A stretch of DNA of 60,000 nucleotides. Origin: Lingula anatina. Its lineage: Eukaryota > Brachiopoda > Lingulata > Lingulida > Lingulidae. The stretch is taken from the NCBI RefSeq assembly GCF_001039355.2, contig NW_019774070.1, positions 64,001 through 124,000 of the forward strand. The letters are read 5' to 3'. Under the pieces are notes generated by a model. It was not told the origin of the DNA. It was given only the letters and a program-made list of their open reading frames with translations, and searched no databases. Positions 36,313 through 47,415 of the stretch are shown one piece after another; within the stretch, counting starts at the first letter, position 1; each line of letters begins with the position of its first letter. The translations under genes and the position numbers were made by a program.

Positions 36313-38620
36313 AGGGTCAAACCCCAGGACTTTGTATATGTAACATTACAATAACATGTAGATCATTTTGATATTTAGTGAAAACTGGTAACTGAATGGT
36401 AATGCATCAGTTTAGTGGTTGTGGGTTCACAGCATCTTTGTATGTGGTTTTGTTCTTTATTTTATCAGATTTTTATCTCTTTATTACTGGTATTTTTCAG
36501 ATGCGGTCAGGTGCGTAGGCCTTTTGTGTCTATCCTATCAGTTGAAAGAGCATTACCATCTTCTGGTTCAGGTTAAAGAAAAAACCGTATTTGAGGAAGA
36601 GCCAGTGGCATCTCCGGTTATTACATATTCTGGGAACTTCATGGGGGCCATCTTCTCTGTAAGGGCTGAACATGTGGTCATTTGGGAGTTCTAAGTCTTT
36701 TATATTACAGGCCTATTATTGGCGACATATTTCGTTTTTAATCTAGTTTATCCTACAAACAAAAGTGCAACACTGACATTCATCCTAAAAGTTCTTGTTG
36801 ACCACCTAAACAAGGCGAAGGTAATGCCGAAATTGCACACTTTACTTACCAGAATACATGGCCTTTAAAGTGACAACAGTTTTGGGGAAATTTCATGCAG
36901 TTTTTTTTTATACGAAGATGGGGACCACCCGACTGTCCATATTTCATATTTGTGTGTGTCCCAGCAAATATCACGCCATAGAAAAATAATATCGTATTAG
37001 TAATTTTTTACTGTAAGTAGTATGGCATTATGACACTCCTACATGTAGTTAACTCTCTTGTGAAGGTGCAGGAAGGTATTGTCGACCGAAATTTGATAGT
37101 CCTTTGAATAAAAAATAAACGTATCTGGGCTGAGGTCCTTTATTTGGCCATTGCGGGTAACCCTCCCCCCCCCCCCCCACACTTACCTATGCAAAGCATT
37201 GTGCTGACTTTTTAATGTGGAGACTGAATAAATGTTTGCCAATCTGTCAAAAACTAGCTTGAAAATATGCCCCGGCATGTTTACCTTTCCTTTCCTTACC
37301 CATTGAGATTGAAATCAAGCATTGTTGTTGCCACAGAGCCATGTAAGATCTATATTGTTGCACACTTGATAGTGAAACCACAAAATTTGTTGACAATTTG
37401 ATTTAATGAAATAATAGCTATAAATGATTTTTGCTGAATTGATGTTCGAAAAATATTTTTATAAAATATTTGTTTCGAAAATGCATGACAGATATGTGCA
37501 TTTTCACAAAAATAAAATCGATACTGCAGTCAGATAGTGTGAATAATGCACTGGAATAAGTGATGAGGCATTCTGGAACCTTTTTTATCTATACTGTTTT
37601 AACATGCATTCTATTGAAATTTCTTTCTTCCCCACCCCCTTTTTTTTTACAGTGGTAATATAAGATAAAATACTACTTTTGTAGTGCATTTGAACGTTTA
37701 TTCCCCTTTAACAAGTACTGGAATAATGCAAATATCCATGCAATATAAAGTTATTAGAAAATAGAGTCGACACCTAATTAAACATGTCAAAATATAAGCT
37801 AATTTCTTGATAAAAATAGCATACTATGTACGCAAATGAAAAAAATAATATGTTAGGGCGACATGCCAAAACTGAAAATAAAAACACTGATGAAAAAGAT
37901 AGGTCTATGTTTCAATATCTATTCGTCTCATTTTTATGTTCAGGAATTTTTTATTTGCAATCCTATCAAAGTCTTTCAGTTAGGAATTACATTGAAAAAC
38001 TTCGGAGATACAGTAGATTGCTCACTGCCTGCGACCTGATTATTGAATTATGTAATCTCTCTGTAAACTATTACCGGGATTTCCCGTGGCCATAAGTAAT
38101 ATGATGGCTTTACGGGTACATGTTGATGGTTAACCCTCTTATCGCCGTGAGGTGGCACTCGTGAAATTCCAATTCCATGAACCATGAATCATGTAGTCTT
38201 AAATCTAACAGCAAGCTTAGACCTGATGATATGTTCCACCTTTTTAAAGTATCTTTGGTGATAACATTAAGTTCTATAAAAGAGGCAAAAATCAATTCAA
38301 GGAAGACGCATTGTGCAAATTTCGCAAAAATAAAATAAAATAAATCTAGCGGTGACACCTTGTTTCCTAATCTACCAGAATCTAAATTCTATACCACCAA
38401 CTCGATACTATGTACAAAATGCATATCCTAAAGAAAGGGGGTGGGGTTGAGAGTGGAGTCGGCCCTTTTAAGGGTTATGAGAGAATATGTATAGTTAATT
38501 AATTGCAAGAGGCATACGGGTTTCTTTGAAATCTTAATCGTCTTGTATAAACGTTGTCATATTTTAATATTTAAAAATAAGTGTTTGGTTCTGTAAAAAC
38601 GCCATTGATTAGTCTTTGAC
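36313..38620. other. unit 2 left part, no gene recognised
   Basis: Sequence related to the left part of unit 1, with inserted material at about 36313-37090 that is not in unit 1. A poly-C run is at 37158-37171. A 91-codon open frame at 36419 has no splice support or recognised domain. Confidence 0.45.
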
Positions 38621-40974
38621 TTAAAGTGTGGTCTCCGCTCTTGTGACTACAGGCACGTGACTGGAATCCTGTTGGCTCTCTTGAGTTTCGTCGTTGTCAT
38701 TGTTGTCGCTGTCGGTGTCAGCACCATCTGATAGCTCTAAAGATTGAAAAACAAAACCCCCATGATGTGATTTAATTTCAAGACGCTTAATGTTCTTTAA
38801 GTAGTTCGAAACACTTAAGATATCAAAATGAACTTGAGACTGTATATCAGTTTAAGTCATCCTATTCTCAAAATGCAATATGAATATAAGCTGCCGAATA
38901 GCTGGAATATCTAATTCTAACTAGCATTTAATTCACTTCTTTTAGCAATTAGATAAATCTTTCACGTAACGTTAGACTGAATTATACCACATGCTGCTGC
39001 GAGCATCTAGAGAAAATTAATATATTCTATTAAGTTGCTCGTGATTTCGTTTACGCCTTTTATTCCCCGTCCCTCCAGCCCCACACGCGCACGCACGCGC
39101 TCACCGGGATGCTTGGTTCCTTCTACCGCACAGGCCAAGTGCTCACGGTGGGGGTCTTGTCGCAGGATCTTGATGAGCCTCTGGAAAACCTTCACATTCT
39201 TAGACTTCAGTATTTCGAGGAATTTTCTGGATCTCTGTGGTTTCTGCGCTGTATTCCTTAGTGCCTCAAGTTCAGCCTCTTCTATAACGCCCTCCTGGTA
39301 AAGTTTGTCCAGGAGATCTTGACCAGAGGCGGTGTCCAGGTGATAGCCCAGTCCGTCCACTAGGCGTGTGTAGTGACGTCGTATGTTCTCCAGATATAAC
39401 TCTTTCTGTTTGCGATCTGTAATATTTACAGTTTACTTTAGATGATGGAGTAATTCATACCATCTTTAATGTTTTCACTTGTAAACCAAAAAGAAAAAAT
39501 AAAAAAGAATATAAAAAAGGGACAAAATGCAATAGGCAACCGTAGTGACCAAAACACGTGGTAAATGTTTGGGTCATATTAAAATGACTTGCAAGGCCAC
39601 CAATGATACACACATGAAACATAAATAAATAGATATAATATAGAGTCATTATCTTGTTTTAGGCCTACCTGTTGAAAGTTTTCCCTTTCTCCAGGTTTTC
39701 ATAAAAGCCCTTAACGTGGCCAAATTGGATCTTTTGTCACCCGCGGTTGATGCGTTTATCTTAGCGGCGCATGGCTCCAGGATTTTCTTTATGTCGGAAA
39801 GTATAGCCTTGAGTTCTCTGCTTGACATGCTCGACTCAATCCCCTTATTGGCTAATTTAATGCAATTAAGAGTAGTCAAATTGTCTTCTTCCGCCTTCGC
39901 TGTCCTCTCGTCTTCTTTTTCCAACGCCTCTTGAACCTGGGTTCTGATTTCTTCCACTTGTATGTCCTTTATACGAGTGACTTCTTCAAGTGTCTTCTGT
40001 TTATCCCGTAACTCGTCTGTAAGACGTTGCAGCTGGGCATTCTTGTCGTTAAAGTTTTTTGACTGCTCAGTTGCCAGATGATGTATCCGATCCATAGCAC
40101 TGATTTGTTCTTGAATAGTATGTTGCAAGGCGGAGCGCTCATCTTCAAGGTTCTTTATCTTTGCCATCAGTTCAGCGACATTTTGTTGCAAATTTTCTTG
40201 GGTTTTCTTAAGGGTTAAATTGGCGACGTCGAGGGATGTCTGCAGCGTAGCTTTCTGGGCCTCAAGTTGCTGTACTTGTTCAGCATATTTATCTTTTTGC
40301 TTCACTGTTTTTTGAAACATTTGTTGGGTCTCCTCTTTCTCGGCTCGTTCGTCCTGAAGTTCGGAGGTAATTTTCATCTTCTCTTCTCTTAACTTTTTCA
40401 CACTGCTCTTTGCAAGATCGAGTTCCGTCTGAGTGTTGTGCAGCTCGCCATTTGTTTTACCCAGGGTATACCGAAGTTGTCCTCTCTCAGACTCTGCGGC
40501 GCAAAGTGTAGCTTGTAGCTTCTCGTTTTCTTTACTTAGGTCTTGAAGTTTAACTAACTGGACCTCTTTTTCTCTTCTCTCTCTTTCAACGCTCTCCTTA
40601 AACTCCTCTTTTTTGATATTCAACTGCTGCAACTCTTCAAACAGTTTTTTCCTCTGACTTTTTTCTTTCTCGAGATTTTCCCTCATGCCCTCTACCTCAA
40701 ATGTTAACTGCTGAACCATATCTTGCTGCTGATGGACCTCAATGCCCATCTGCTGGATGCGTGAATTCTTGTCTAAATTTTCTTGGCGAAGACGACGGAT
40801 TTCACCTTCTATCTTTTGCCCTATGGTCTGAAATGCATGCAGCACGTCTTGTTTGTCAAAGTCGACAGCATGACCAAGACTGTTAACGTTGTCACTGCCG
40901 TCGTAACTGCCTTCACAACCGCTGTCAAAAGACGAATTTTCAATCGGACTGCTTTTAAGTAGCGCCGCCGACAT
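38621..40974 (-). CDS. Coiled-coil protein with C-terminal CARD, gene 3 (unit 2)
   Basis: Exons 40974-39669, 39416-39105 and 38736-38621 give 577 residues, with the same layout and phases as gene 2. The N-terminal motif is DSGCEGS rather than DSGYQGS. The coiled coil covers about 35-425 and has lost several short blocks relative to gene 2. The CARD (about 442-532) is over 90 percent identical to that of gene 2 by eye, and the tail ends ETTL. An acceptor just before the ATG (TTTTGATATAG) and the conserved donor ending at 41164 indicate the same non-coding first exon. It is probably allelic to gene 4: about fifteen residues differ in exon 1, the first coding intron looks identical, and the two are separated by an assembly n. 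Confidence 0.87.
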
Positions 40975-41212
40975 TTTTCTATATCAAAATAAATTTAAAT
41001 TGAATCGTAAATAAACTTTACTCAACAATATTACCAGATAATACCTTAACTGTACGCAACCTTAAATCACATCAAAACAAAAGCAATATTTAACTACAAC
41101 TACCGATTTAATTAATTTATTCTATATCAATACATATAAATAACAGACAGTCTCCAACATTACCTGTAGATTCGCCAAGGTGTATAATCAAAATGAACTG
41201 AAGTTGGATGTA

Positions 41213-41526
41213 GGGGAGAGCGGGGTTGGTTGGAACAGTTTTCACCTTTTTTGCGATATCTCAGCAGTCAAAGCTTTGGGGACAAAAATAAAAAATCTGA
41301 TAGGGGAAAATTATATGCCGCACTCATCTATGAAATAAAACATCAAGTAGGTCTTTTCATTTAAGAGCAATAAATGCTCAAAGTTGCCTCTTAAAACGTT
41401 CCATCTCACCCCACCCACGGGGTGAGTTGGAACAGGCAGTGGGGTGAGTTGGAACAAGAGGGCGAGTTGGAACGCTTGCATATAAATTCAAAGTATAGGC
41501 CTAATTCATTTTAAGAGTAGGTGTAN
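41213..41526. mobile_element. insertion present in unit 2 only, with GGGTGAGTTGGAAC repeats
   Basis: Unit 3 reads straight through GGATGTACAGCTTATCG at 49992. Unit 2 instead carries about 310 bp between GGATGTA and TACAGC, ending at an n. The insert contains GGGGTGAGTTGGAAC twice, plus variants GGGTTGGTTGGAAC and GGCGAGTTGGAAC. It is probably a transposon fragment incompletely assembled at the n. Confidence 0.7.
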
Positions 41527-41696
41527 TACAGCTTATCGAACACTTTTGCGACAATGACATCTGATAAAGACTGAAAACTTCCCACTAGAATTCCTAGTTG
41601 TCAACCTTCCAAAGTCTCATTCACTAAAAGTCTTTTCTGAAAAGTTAGTTTGCTTGCGACCCTGAACAAGTTATTGTGTCACTGACCTTTACATTG

Positions 41697-41706
41697 TGCT
41701 GAGTCA
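41697..41706 (-). promoter_or_regulatory. TGCTGAGTCA site, unit 2
   Basis: Same ten bases and position as in units 1 and 3; about 410 bp before the ATG once the unit-specific insertion is discounted. Confidence 0.45.
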
Positions 41707-42296
41707 TGTGATTGCTACCTACGTCAGTCGGTTTTAGAGAGAGCTTTAGAGAGTATTTAATTCAATGATTAAAATTAAATGTACCGTAGGGTTTTTGGCA
41801 TCATTTTACTTTCTTTTTAATCATCATCATTTCTATTTTCTTAGTTTTTTTCAAATTATTATTTTGTATTATATGCTGTACATTATGTTATTGTTCTCGT
41901 TGTTTACATTGGCAGTTGCTTTTAAACAAAAAAATATATTGGGATTGACATCCATTCTACCTTTACTAGCATACCGCTAGTGAGGCAGCAATACTAACAA
42001 ATCCAGACACAATGAAGTGGGGAGAGGGGCAATGGCAGTCGTTTTTGTCTTGCCTATTTTACTGCAATGTGTAGGTCGCAAAGATAGAAACTTGCCTGGT
42101 TTTGCCTCGTTTTGCTTGGTTTACTCTGCTTTGGCGCAGAGAAAGATCGACCACTGAATAATCAATTTATCACTGAGTATTTTTTCTTACTTGTTAGAGA
42201 AATATTGACACAAGCACTCGTGCTGCGTTTGCCGCGTGTTAGACATTGTGCAATGCAGTGCACTGAATGCCAATCTGGTGATTTTAGATATGACGA

Positions 42297-42308
42297 GGGG
42301 AATTCCCC
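42297..42308. promoter_or_regulatory. kappaB-like palindrome, unit 2
   Basis: GGGGAATTCCCC at the position equivalent to 34261 in unit 1, about 1.0 kb upstream of the CARD gene 3 start when the insertion is discounted. Confidence 0.5.
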
Positions 42309-43290
42309 TTATCGACCCATTTTTACTGACACATTGCCCTGGTTGTTCTGAATAGAGGTAACGACCTGTCAAAGATCAGCTTGCATTCCATGGGCAGAGG
42401 GGGGTGACGATACACCTTTGTACACTATCACGCTCGTTGGAAGTAACCAGCTATTTTTAGTTGCCTATACTAATCACTGCGATTTTAAATCGTCACTTCC
42501 GACAAAACCAAGACCTCCCTTAAAGAAGAGATTCTTTTTATTAATTCCTTTACCCATCATCATTATTCTAATCGTCATTTTTCTCGTCGTGTACCTTTTC
42601 CCCACCCCACCATATTTCACCTTTTGGCTACTTGAAATATCTTGACAATTAAATTATTTTTTTTAATCAGTAAAGTAAAATTACTTATTAAAAAAATAAA
42701 GATTTGCGTATTTACAGAAGGCGATCAAGGTGATTACTTTTTTTTATCACACAACATGACAGCAAACTCCAGGGAATGAAATCATGGGGAATTATTTACG
42801 GCACAGATTTATTTTTAAATTTTCTTATCACACATGAAAAAATGTCCGCAACATTTATCCATATCCTGGCTAAACACAAAATACTGACTTGAAATAATAA
42901 TACCCTCATAATGAAACTATTACGGATGTAATGTACTCCCAAGTCATTTATGAGTATTTTTTATTGCAACATGTGAAATATGTTAACAAGGTTCACTGAG
43001 AAGAGCACTCCACTTATGCCATTTTCCTGATGATAACGGCTTAAATGTCTCATGATTATTGACATTTTACAGTTTTTACCAAATAAAATTTTCACCTCCA
43101 GAAAACTTCCATAACTTATAAATAGGATTTTAAGACAACTGTAACTCACCCTCTCCTTCCTGCATAAAACTTTTACTGTAACAGATAAGGCAAAGGGTTT
43201 TGAAAGTGGAAAATGATATATTTTAGAAAAATTATGTGAAACAGTCCTAAAACAAAAAGTACATTTATACTGGTATTTAAATTATATTCA

Positions 43291-45072
43291 TCATAAAGAT
43301 GATAACACATTTCCTCCTTGTACTTTTTTCACCATTTCATCAACTGCATTTAACAACAGTTGCAAATCTTCCTCTCTAGAAAGTCTATGGTCTCCATCTT
43401 TTCTAAGTATCACATCAATGTCATTACTTTCTAATTTTTGCATTAAAGAAAGTGAAAGCATGTACGGTACGGCATCATCTTTGACTCCATGCAACAATCT
43501 GATTGGCCGATGGACTGGAATAGTTGGAAAATGCAGAATATTGTGTTGTCGAGAGTCAAGAAGAAAGTCTCTTGTCATGATGAACTGTCCATAGGAGGAG
43601 GGGTAGTCCACCTCTCCCGTAGTCATGATTTTCTCTTGAACCTGAGGATGAAATAAATAAACAACTAAGTAAATAATAATTGATCCATGGAATGAAAAAT
43701 GTTTACTCATTATGGTACAGATAATTTTGGTGCTTATATCGAAAAAAGTACATAAGAATAAAAATGTGGCAACATTTATAGCGACTCTTCAATTCCTTAA
43801 AAAAATTAATGAATTTAAAAAATAAATGAAAAAAAAAATAGGATAAGGTAAAACAATCATAATTTATGCACATATTCATATTCATAAACTAAAAATACTT
43901 GTTAAATCAGAGACAAACACATAAAAGTTTTCAAAGTACAATTTTATTTACCTGTTTTGGCATCTGCTGAAACTTTCTGTCAGGAAAATCTGGTGAGGCT
44001 GCAATTCCAATAAAGGCCTGTACTCTCTCAGGCCTCTCCATGGCTGCTATAAGACCCAGCCAGCCACCCATACTGGAACCTACAATAATCTGAAATGATG
44101 AGGAATAATCACAATTATGGGTGGTGCATTACTACTGTCATGTTTGGTCCCGCTTTATTTTGACTACACGTTATCTAACCCTTACCTGGCTGGTCACAAT
44201 AGATGCTAAATTATTGCTGAAGGCTATTTATTTTGAAAAAAAGAGGAAGAAATAAAAAAAAGCTCATTGTGATACTGGGGCACCTACTTGTGGTCCCTGT
44301 GTTAAAAGATCCAGCACATCCAGTACATCTTCCTTCCAGTGGCTCAGGGTGGCCTCACGAGGGTCACCAGGGGAGGCCCCACAACACTGGTAGTCAAACC
44401 TTAATATACAATACACCACACTGACTGAAGGCCCATTAAAAATATGGTACAGTAGGTATCGGTACAGGTACTTCATGGTACAGGTACTTCATCATCATGG
44501 TACAGGTGCTTCATGGTATGAACAGCGCAGCTTGCTAACAGGAATGTATTTTACACATTCACCTATGGAAATTATTCTAACATCATTTTTCTGCCATTAA
44601 TAACTAAAAGGGTGAGTGTTATAACATCCAGATAATTTCCAGTATATTTAACTTCTATAAATATTAAATATTTTGCACCACAACAACCCAAAAATAAAAA
44701 AAAACACTAAAATGGAAAAATTAAATTTTGTAGCGACGCAACAAACAGTGATTGTAATCTATTCATTAAACATAAAAAGGACAGAAAATACCTGACATAT
44801 GCCAATTTTTTCTTCCTACAAAATTCCTCCAACACTGTAGCTTTTTCACCCATCATAGTCGACCAGTAACCAGAGCAGAAGACGACTCCCGGAGAACCGC
44901 CCTCTGTCTTACGGAAAGCTATCGTTCTCTTTCCATTTCTTTCTAACGTTTTCGCTTCAGAACACCCTGCCATATTCCTACGCGAGACATTACTCAAATT
45001 TACACTTGTTACAAGTGACTTCCTGAAGATTTGTCCATGAATTCTCCTGCAAGCGACCAAACTGACCTGCAT
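43291..45072 (-). CDS. ABHD10: ABHD10-like mitochondrial serine hydrolase, copy B
   Basis: ABHD10 is a mitochondrial alpha/beta hydrolase that removes S-acyl groups (for example from PRDX5) and acyl-glucuronides. Exons 45072-44792, 44399-44288, 44089-43952 and 43641-43291 give 293 residues (human 306). The N-terminus MQVSLVACRRIHGQIFRKS is basic, as expected for mitochondrial import. Landmarks: FCSGYWS in the first strand region, RFDYQCCGAS, TLSHWKEDVLDVLDLL, nucleophile elbow GSSMGGW, the acid in GVKDDAVP and the His in DGDHRLS, giving a complete Ser-Asp-His triad. An in-frame TTG lies upstream, but the ATG at 45072 is preferred. It lies head-to-head with KAT7, with start codons 335 bp apart. 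Probably the other allele of copy C. Confidence 0.92.
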
Positions 45073-45406
45073 TTCAAGGTCCAACCTTGACCCATTTCTT
45101 GAAGGTCAATGTGTTAATAACTTTCTCGAATGGTGTCACTTCTGTGCGCTCACAAATACTACAGTAACCAGTTTACATACTTAAAGGAGGGCTCTTATTT
45201 TATAATAATCCTCGATTTTTGCTAATGTCTAGATATTGTGCAGATCAATACCAACACATATATGTCGTAATATAATTTTGTCTACCACCATTGGGTACGT
45301 ACATTTTAGTACCCATTGATGATAAACCGCGCCATTTCTTTTTTCAGACCGTGGTAAACAGCTAAACTGACAAATTAAGGTAAAAATCCTTTTCTGAGGG
45401 GCCAAA
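45073..45406. promoter_or_regulatory. bidirectional promoter between ABHD10 and KAT7 (unit 2 copy)
   Basis: Only 334 bp separate the divergent start codons. The region includes a near-palindrome, TGGGTAC...GTACCCA, at about 45291-45318 and the GC word AACCGCGCCATTT. No TATA box is obvious. The same arrangement recurs in unit 3. Confidence 0.55.
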
Positions 45407-46856
45407 ATGCCAAAGAGAAAGGTGAGTAATTGAAATAGACCCTGCTCATCTATTGAGGTATATTGTATGTATATGGAAATAGGGAATGATGGCAAAGAAT
45501 AGTTTATACGATGTGCAAAATCTGATCAATAAAATTGAGAGAAAAAAGGAAGTAGGGAAAATTAGTCTTTATCACTATTGACCATTCTGTTTTCTGTTAT
45601 TCTGAATACGGCGATTCATATTGTATTTAACATTTATGGTGTGCCTTACGTATGCGATGAGGTTGTAATGGTTATGGTAAATGTTATTATTATTGATGCT
45701 GCTGAGGAGTGGTAGAATTTTGATAAAGACAAATCAAACTGCATTTGACTAAAGAAAAAAAATCCCCCTATGTAGAATTTTGTTTTCTTTAATAAATGTT
45801 CTCGTTTATTTTTTTACTCACTTAGAGGGAGGCAAGTGGCTCCTCTTCCAGTTCAAGCAGCAGTTCAGGATCAAACTCGGACAGTGAGAGCTCTGAAGAG
45901 CCAACCCCACGCCGCACTCGGAGATCAACTGCTCGGGAAAATTTGGAAACAAAGAAGACACCTGTCAGCACAAAAAGTGAACAATCTCCTAAAAAATCTC
46001 CAGGTGAAACCACTTAAAATACTTAAAGGGAGGTACAGGGTTGTCTAGAAAATGGCAGAATACATTTACATTAAATGTTTTATATATGCATATAATAATG
46101 TTTGCTGGCCATTGCAGTAATAACCAGTTTTGTCGCAATTTCTGTTTTTGAACAAAAACCTTAATTCATATATAAGTGGGAACATTGGCATCTTCTTGAA
46201 GGAGTTAAAATGTGTGCAGTGAAAAGAACTACACTAAAGTGACTCCCTTTGTGAAAATAGATTTTGTGTTGTTAGGCCGCCCAGCCAAGAAAACCCAGAA
46301 ATCCACCACTGGCTCAGAGAGTTCAGACACAGATCACAGTAGTGTTAGCAAGAACTCCAAGAAGGAGAAGAAAGAGAGCAGTGTAGAACCAGAGGAGAGC
46401 ATTACAGTGAATATCTTTGCTGATGCAGACTGCCCCACACCAGGATGCAATGGAGCAGGTGATGAATTATAATGTTAACAAATGACAAAAAGGCTGGAGC
46501 TAGGATATTAAAAATTAGTACTTTAGTGAACAATTTCAGTAACTTGCCACTGTTTTGGCTTTAGTCTAACTTGTAGATTTTAGAACCTGAGGGTCACAAA
46601 ATAAAATAAATGAAGTATATGGCATGTGAACCAATATTTCAAAACTATCATAAACACCCTTCACAAAAAACTTTGTCTATGATAGTTTTGAAACATTGGT
46701 TCAAATGCCATATACTTCATTTATTTTAATCTTTTAAAATGAAATCAAAAATTTTATAAGTTTTTGAAGATATTTACAATTACCAGTATTGATGTCTAAA
46801 TTAGATTTTATGTCTTTCTCTCAGGTCACCTGACTGGTCAGCATGATAAACACCAC
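45407..46856 (+). CDS. KAT7: KAT7/HBO1 histone acetyltransferase, 5' exons, copy cut by assembly join
   Basis: Exons 45407-45421, 45826-46003 and 46276-46458 and the start of exon 4 (from 46825) encode the N-terminus: MPKRK, a serine-rich acidic stretch, PRRTRRSTARENLETKK, and the first half of the CCHHC zinc finger ([21 protein letters not shown]). The reading stops at the n at 46857, in the middle of exon 4 and exactly where the minisatellite seen in the other copy would begin. The rest of KAT7 is present only after unit 3. This is most likely the other haplotype of 53954-55406, not a second gene. Confidence 0.85.
46603..46727. repeat. 50 bp imperfect inverted repeat in KAT7 intron 3
   Basis: Arms 46603-46652 and 46678-46727 are reverse complements with only a few mismatches, around a 25-base spacer containing CTTCACAAAAAACTTTG. 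The equivalent place in unit 3 (about 55150-55230) has a single arm with the spacer in the opposite orientation. Confidence 0.85.
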
Positions 46857-46857
46857 N
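46857..46857. other. single-n join between units 2 and 3
   Basis: Left of the n is KAT7 exon 4. Right of it is sequence matching 38063 onward. The join therefore places unit 3 directly after a broken gene. Confidence 0.9.
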
Positions 46858-47415
46858 GTAAACTATTACCGGGATTTCCCGTGGCCATAAGTCATATGAT
46901 GGCTTTACGGGTACATGTGGATGGTTAACCCTCTTATCGCCGTGAGGTGCCACTCGTGAAATTCCAATTCCATGAACCATGAATCGTGTAGTCTTAAATC
47001 TAACAGCAAGCTTAGACCTGATGATATGTTTCACCTTTTTAAAGTATCTTTGGTGATAACATTAAGTTCTATAAAAGAGGCAAAAATCAATTCAAGGAAG
47101 ACGCATTGTGCAAATTTCGCAAAAATAAAATAAAATGAATCTAGCGAAGACACCTTGTTTCCTAATCTACCAGAATCTAAATTCTATACCACCAACTCGA
47201 TACTATGTACAAAATGCATATCCTAAAGAAAGGGGGTGGGGTTGAGAGTGGAGTCAGCCCTTTTAAGGGTTATGAGAGAATATGTATAGTTAATTAATTG
47301 CAAGAGGCATACGAGTTTCTTTGAAATCTTAATCGTCTTGTATAAACGTTGTCATATTTTAATATTTAAAAATAAATGTTTGGTTCTGTAAAAACGCCAT
47401 TGATAAGTCTTTGAC

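Larger units (their letters stand above)
40981..43290. other. upstream region of CARD gene 3
   Basis: This holds the proposed first exon, the insertion at 41213-41526, the TGCTGAGTCA site (41697) and the kappaB-like palindrome (42297), then the 3' flank of ABHD10 copy B. No other gene was recognised. Confidence 0.5.
35830..46856. repeat. segmental duplication unit 2 (CARD gene 3, ABHD10 copy B, KAT7 5' end)
   Basis: This starts with the same border sequence as unit 1. From 38063 to its end at the n it is almost identical to 46858-55355, apart from a 0.3 kb insertion at 41213-41526 and small differences. It holds a CARD gene, a complete ABHD10 and the first KAT7 exons. Confidence 0.85.

Noticed and set aside
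36419-36694. 91-codon plus-strand frame in unit 2
   Set aside because: No splice borders, no domain, and not conserved in the other units.
39455-39649. 64-codon frame identical at 39455 and 48249
   Set aside because: It lies in the first coding intron of the CARD genes; identity reflects the near-identical haplotypes, not coding selection.
42112-42351. Frame with CTECQSGDFRYDEG upstream of CARD gene 3, considered as a zinc-binding peptide
   Set aside because: The frame is not maintained between units and contains the kappaB-like site; a regulatory reading is simpler.
46801-47034. Minus-strand frame spanning the n at 46857
   Set aside because: It crosses an assembly join between unrelated sequences.
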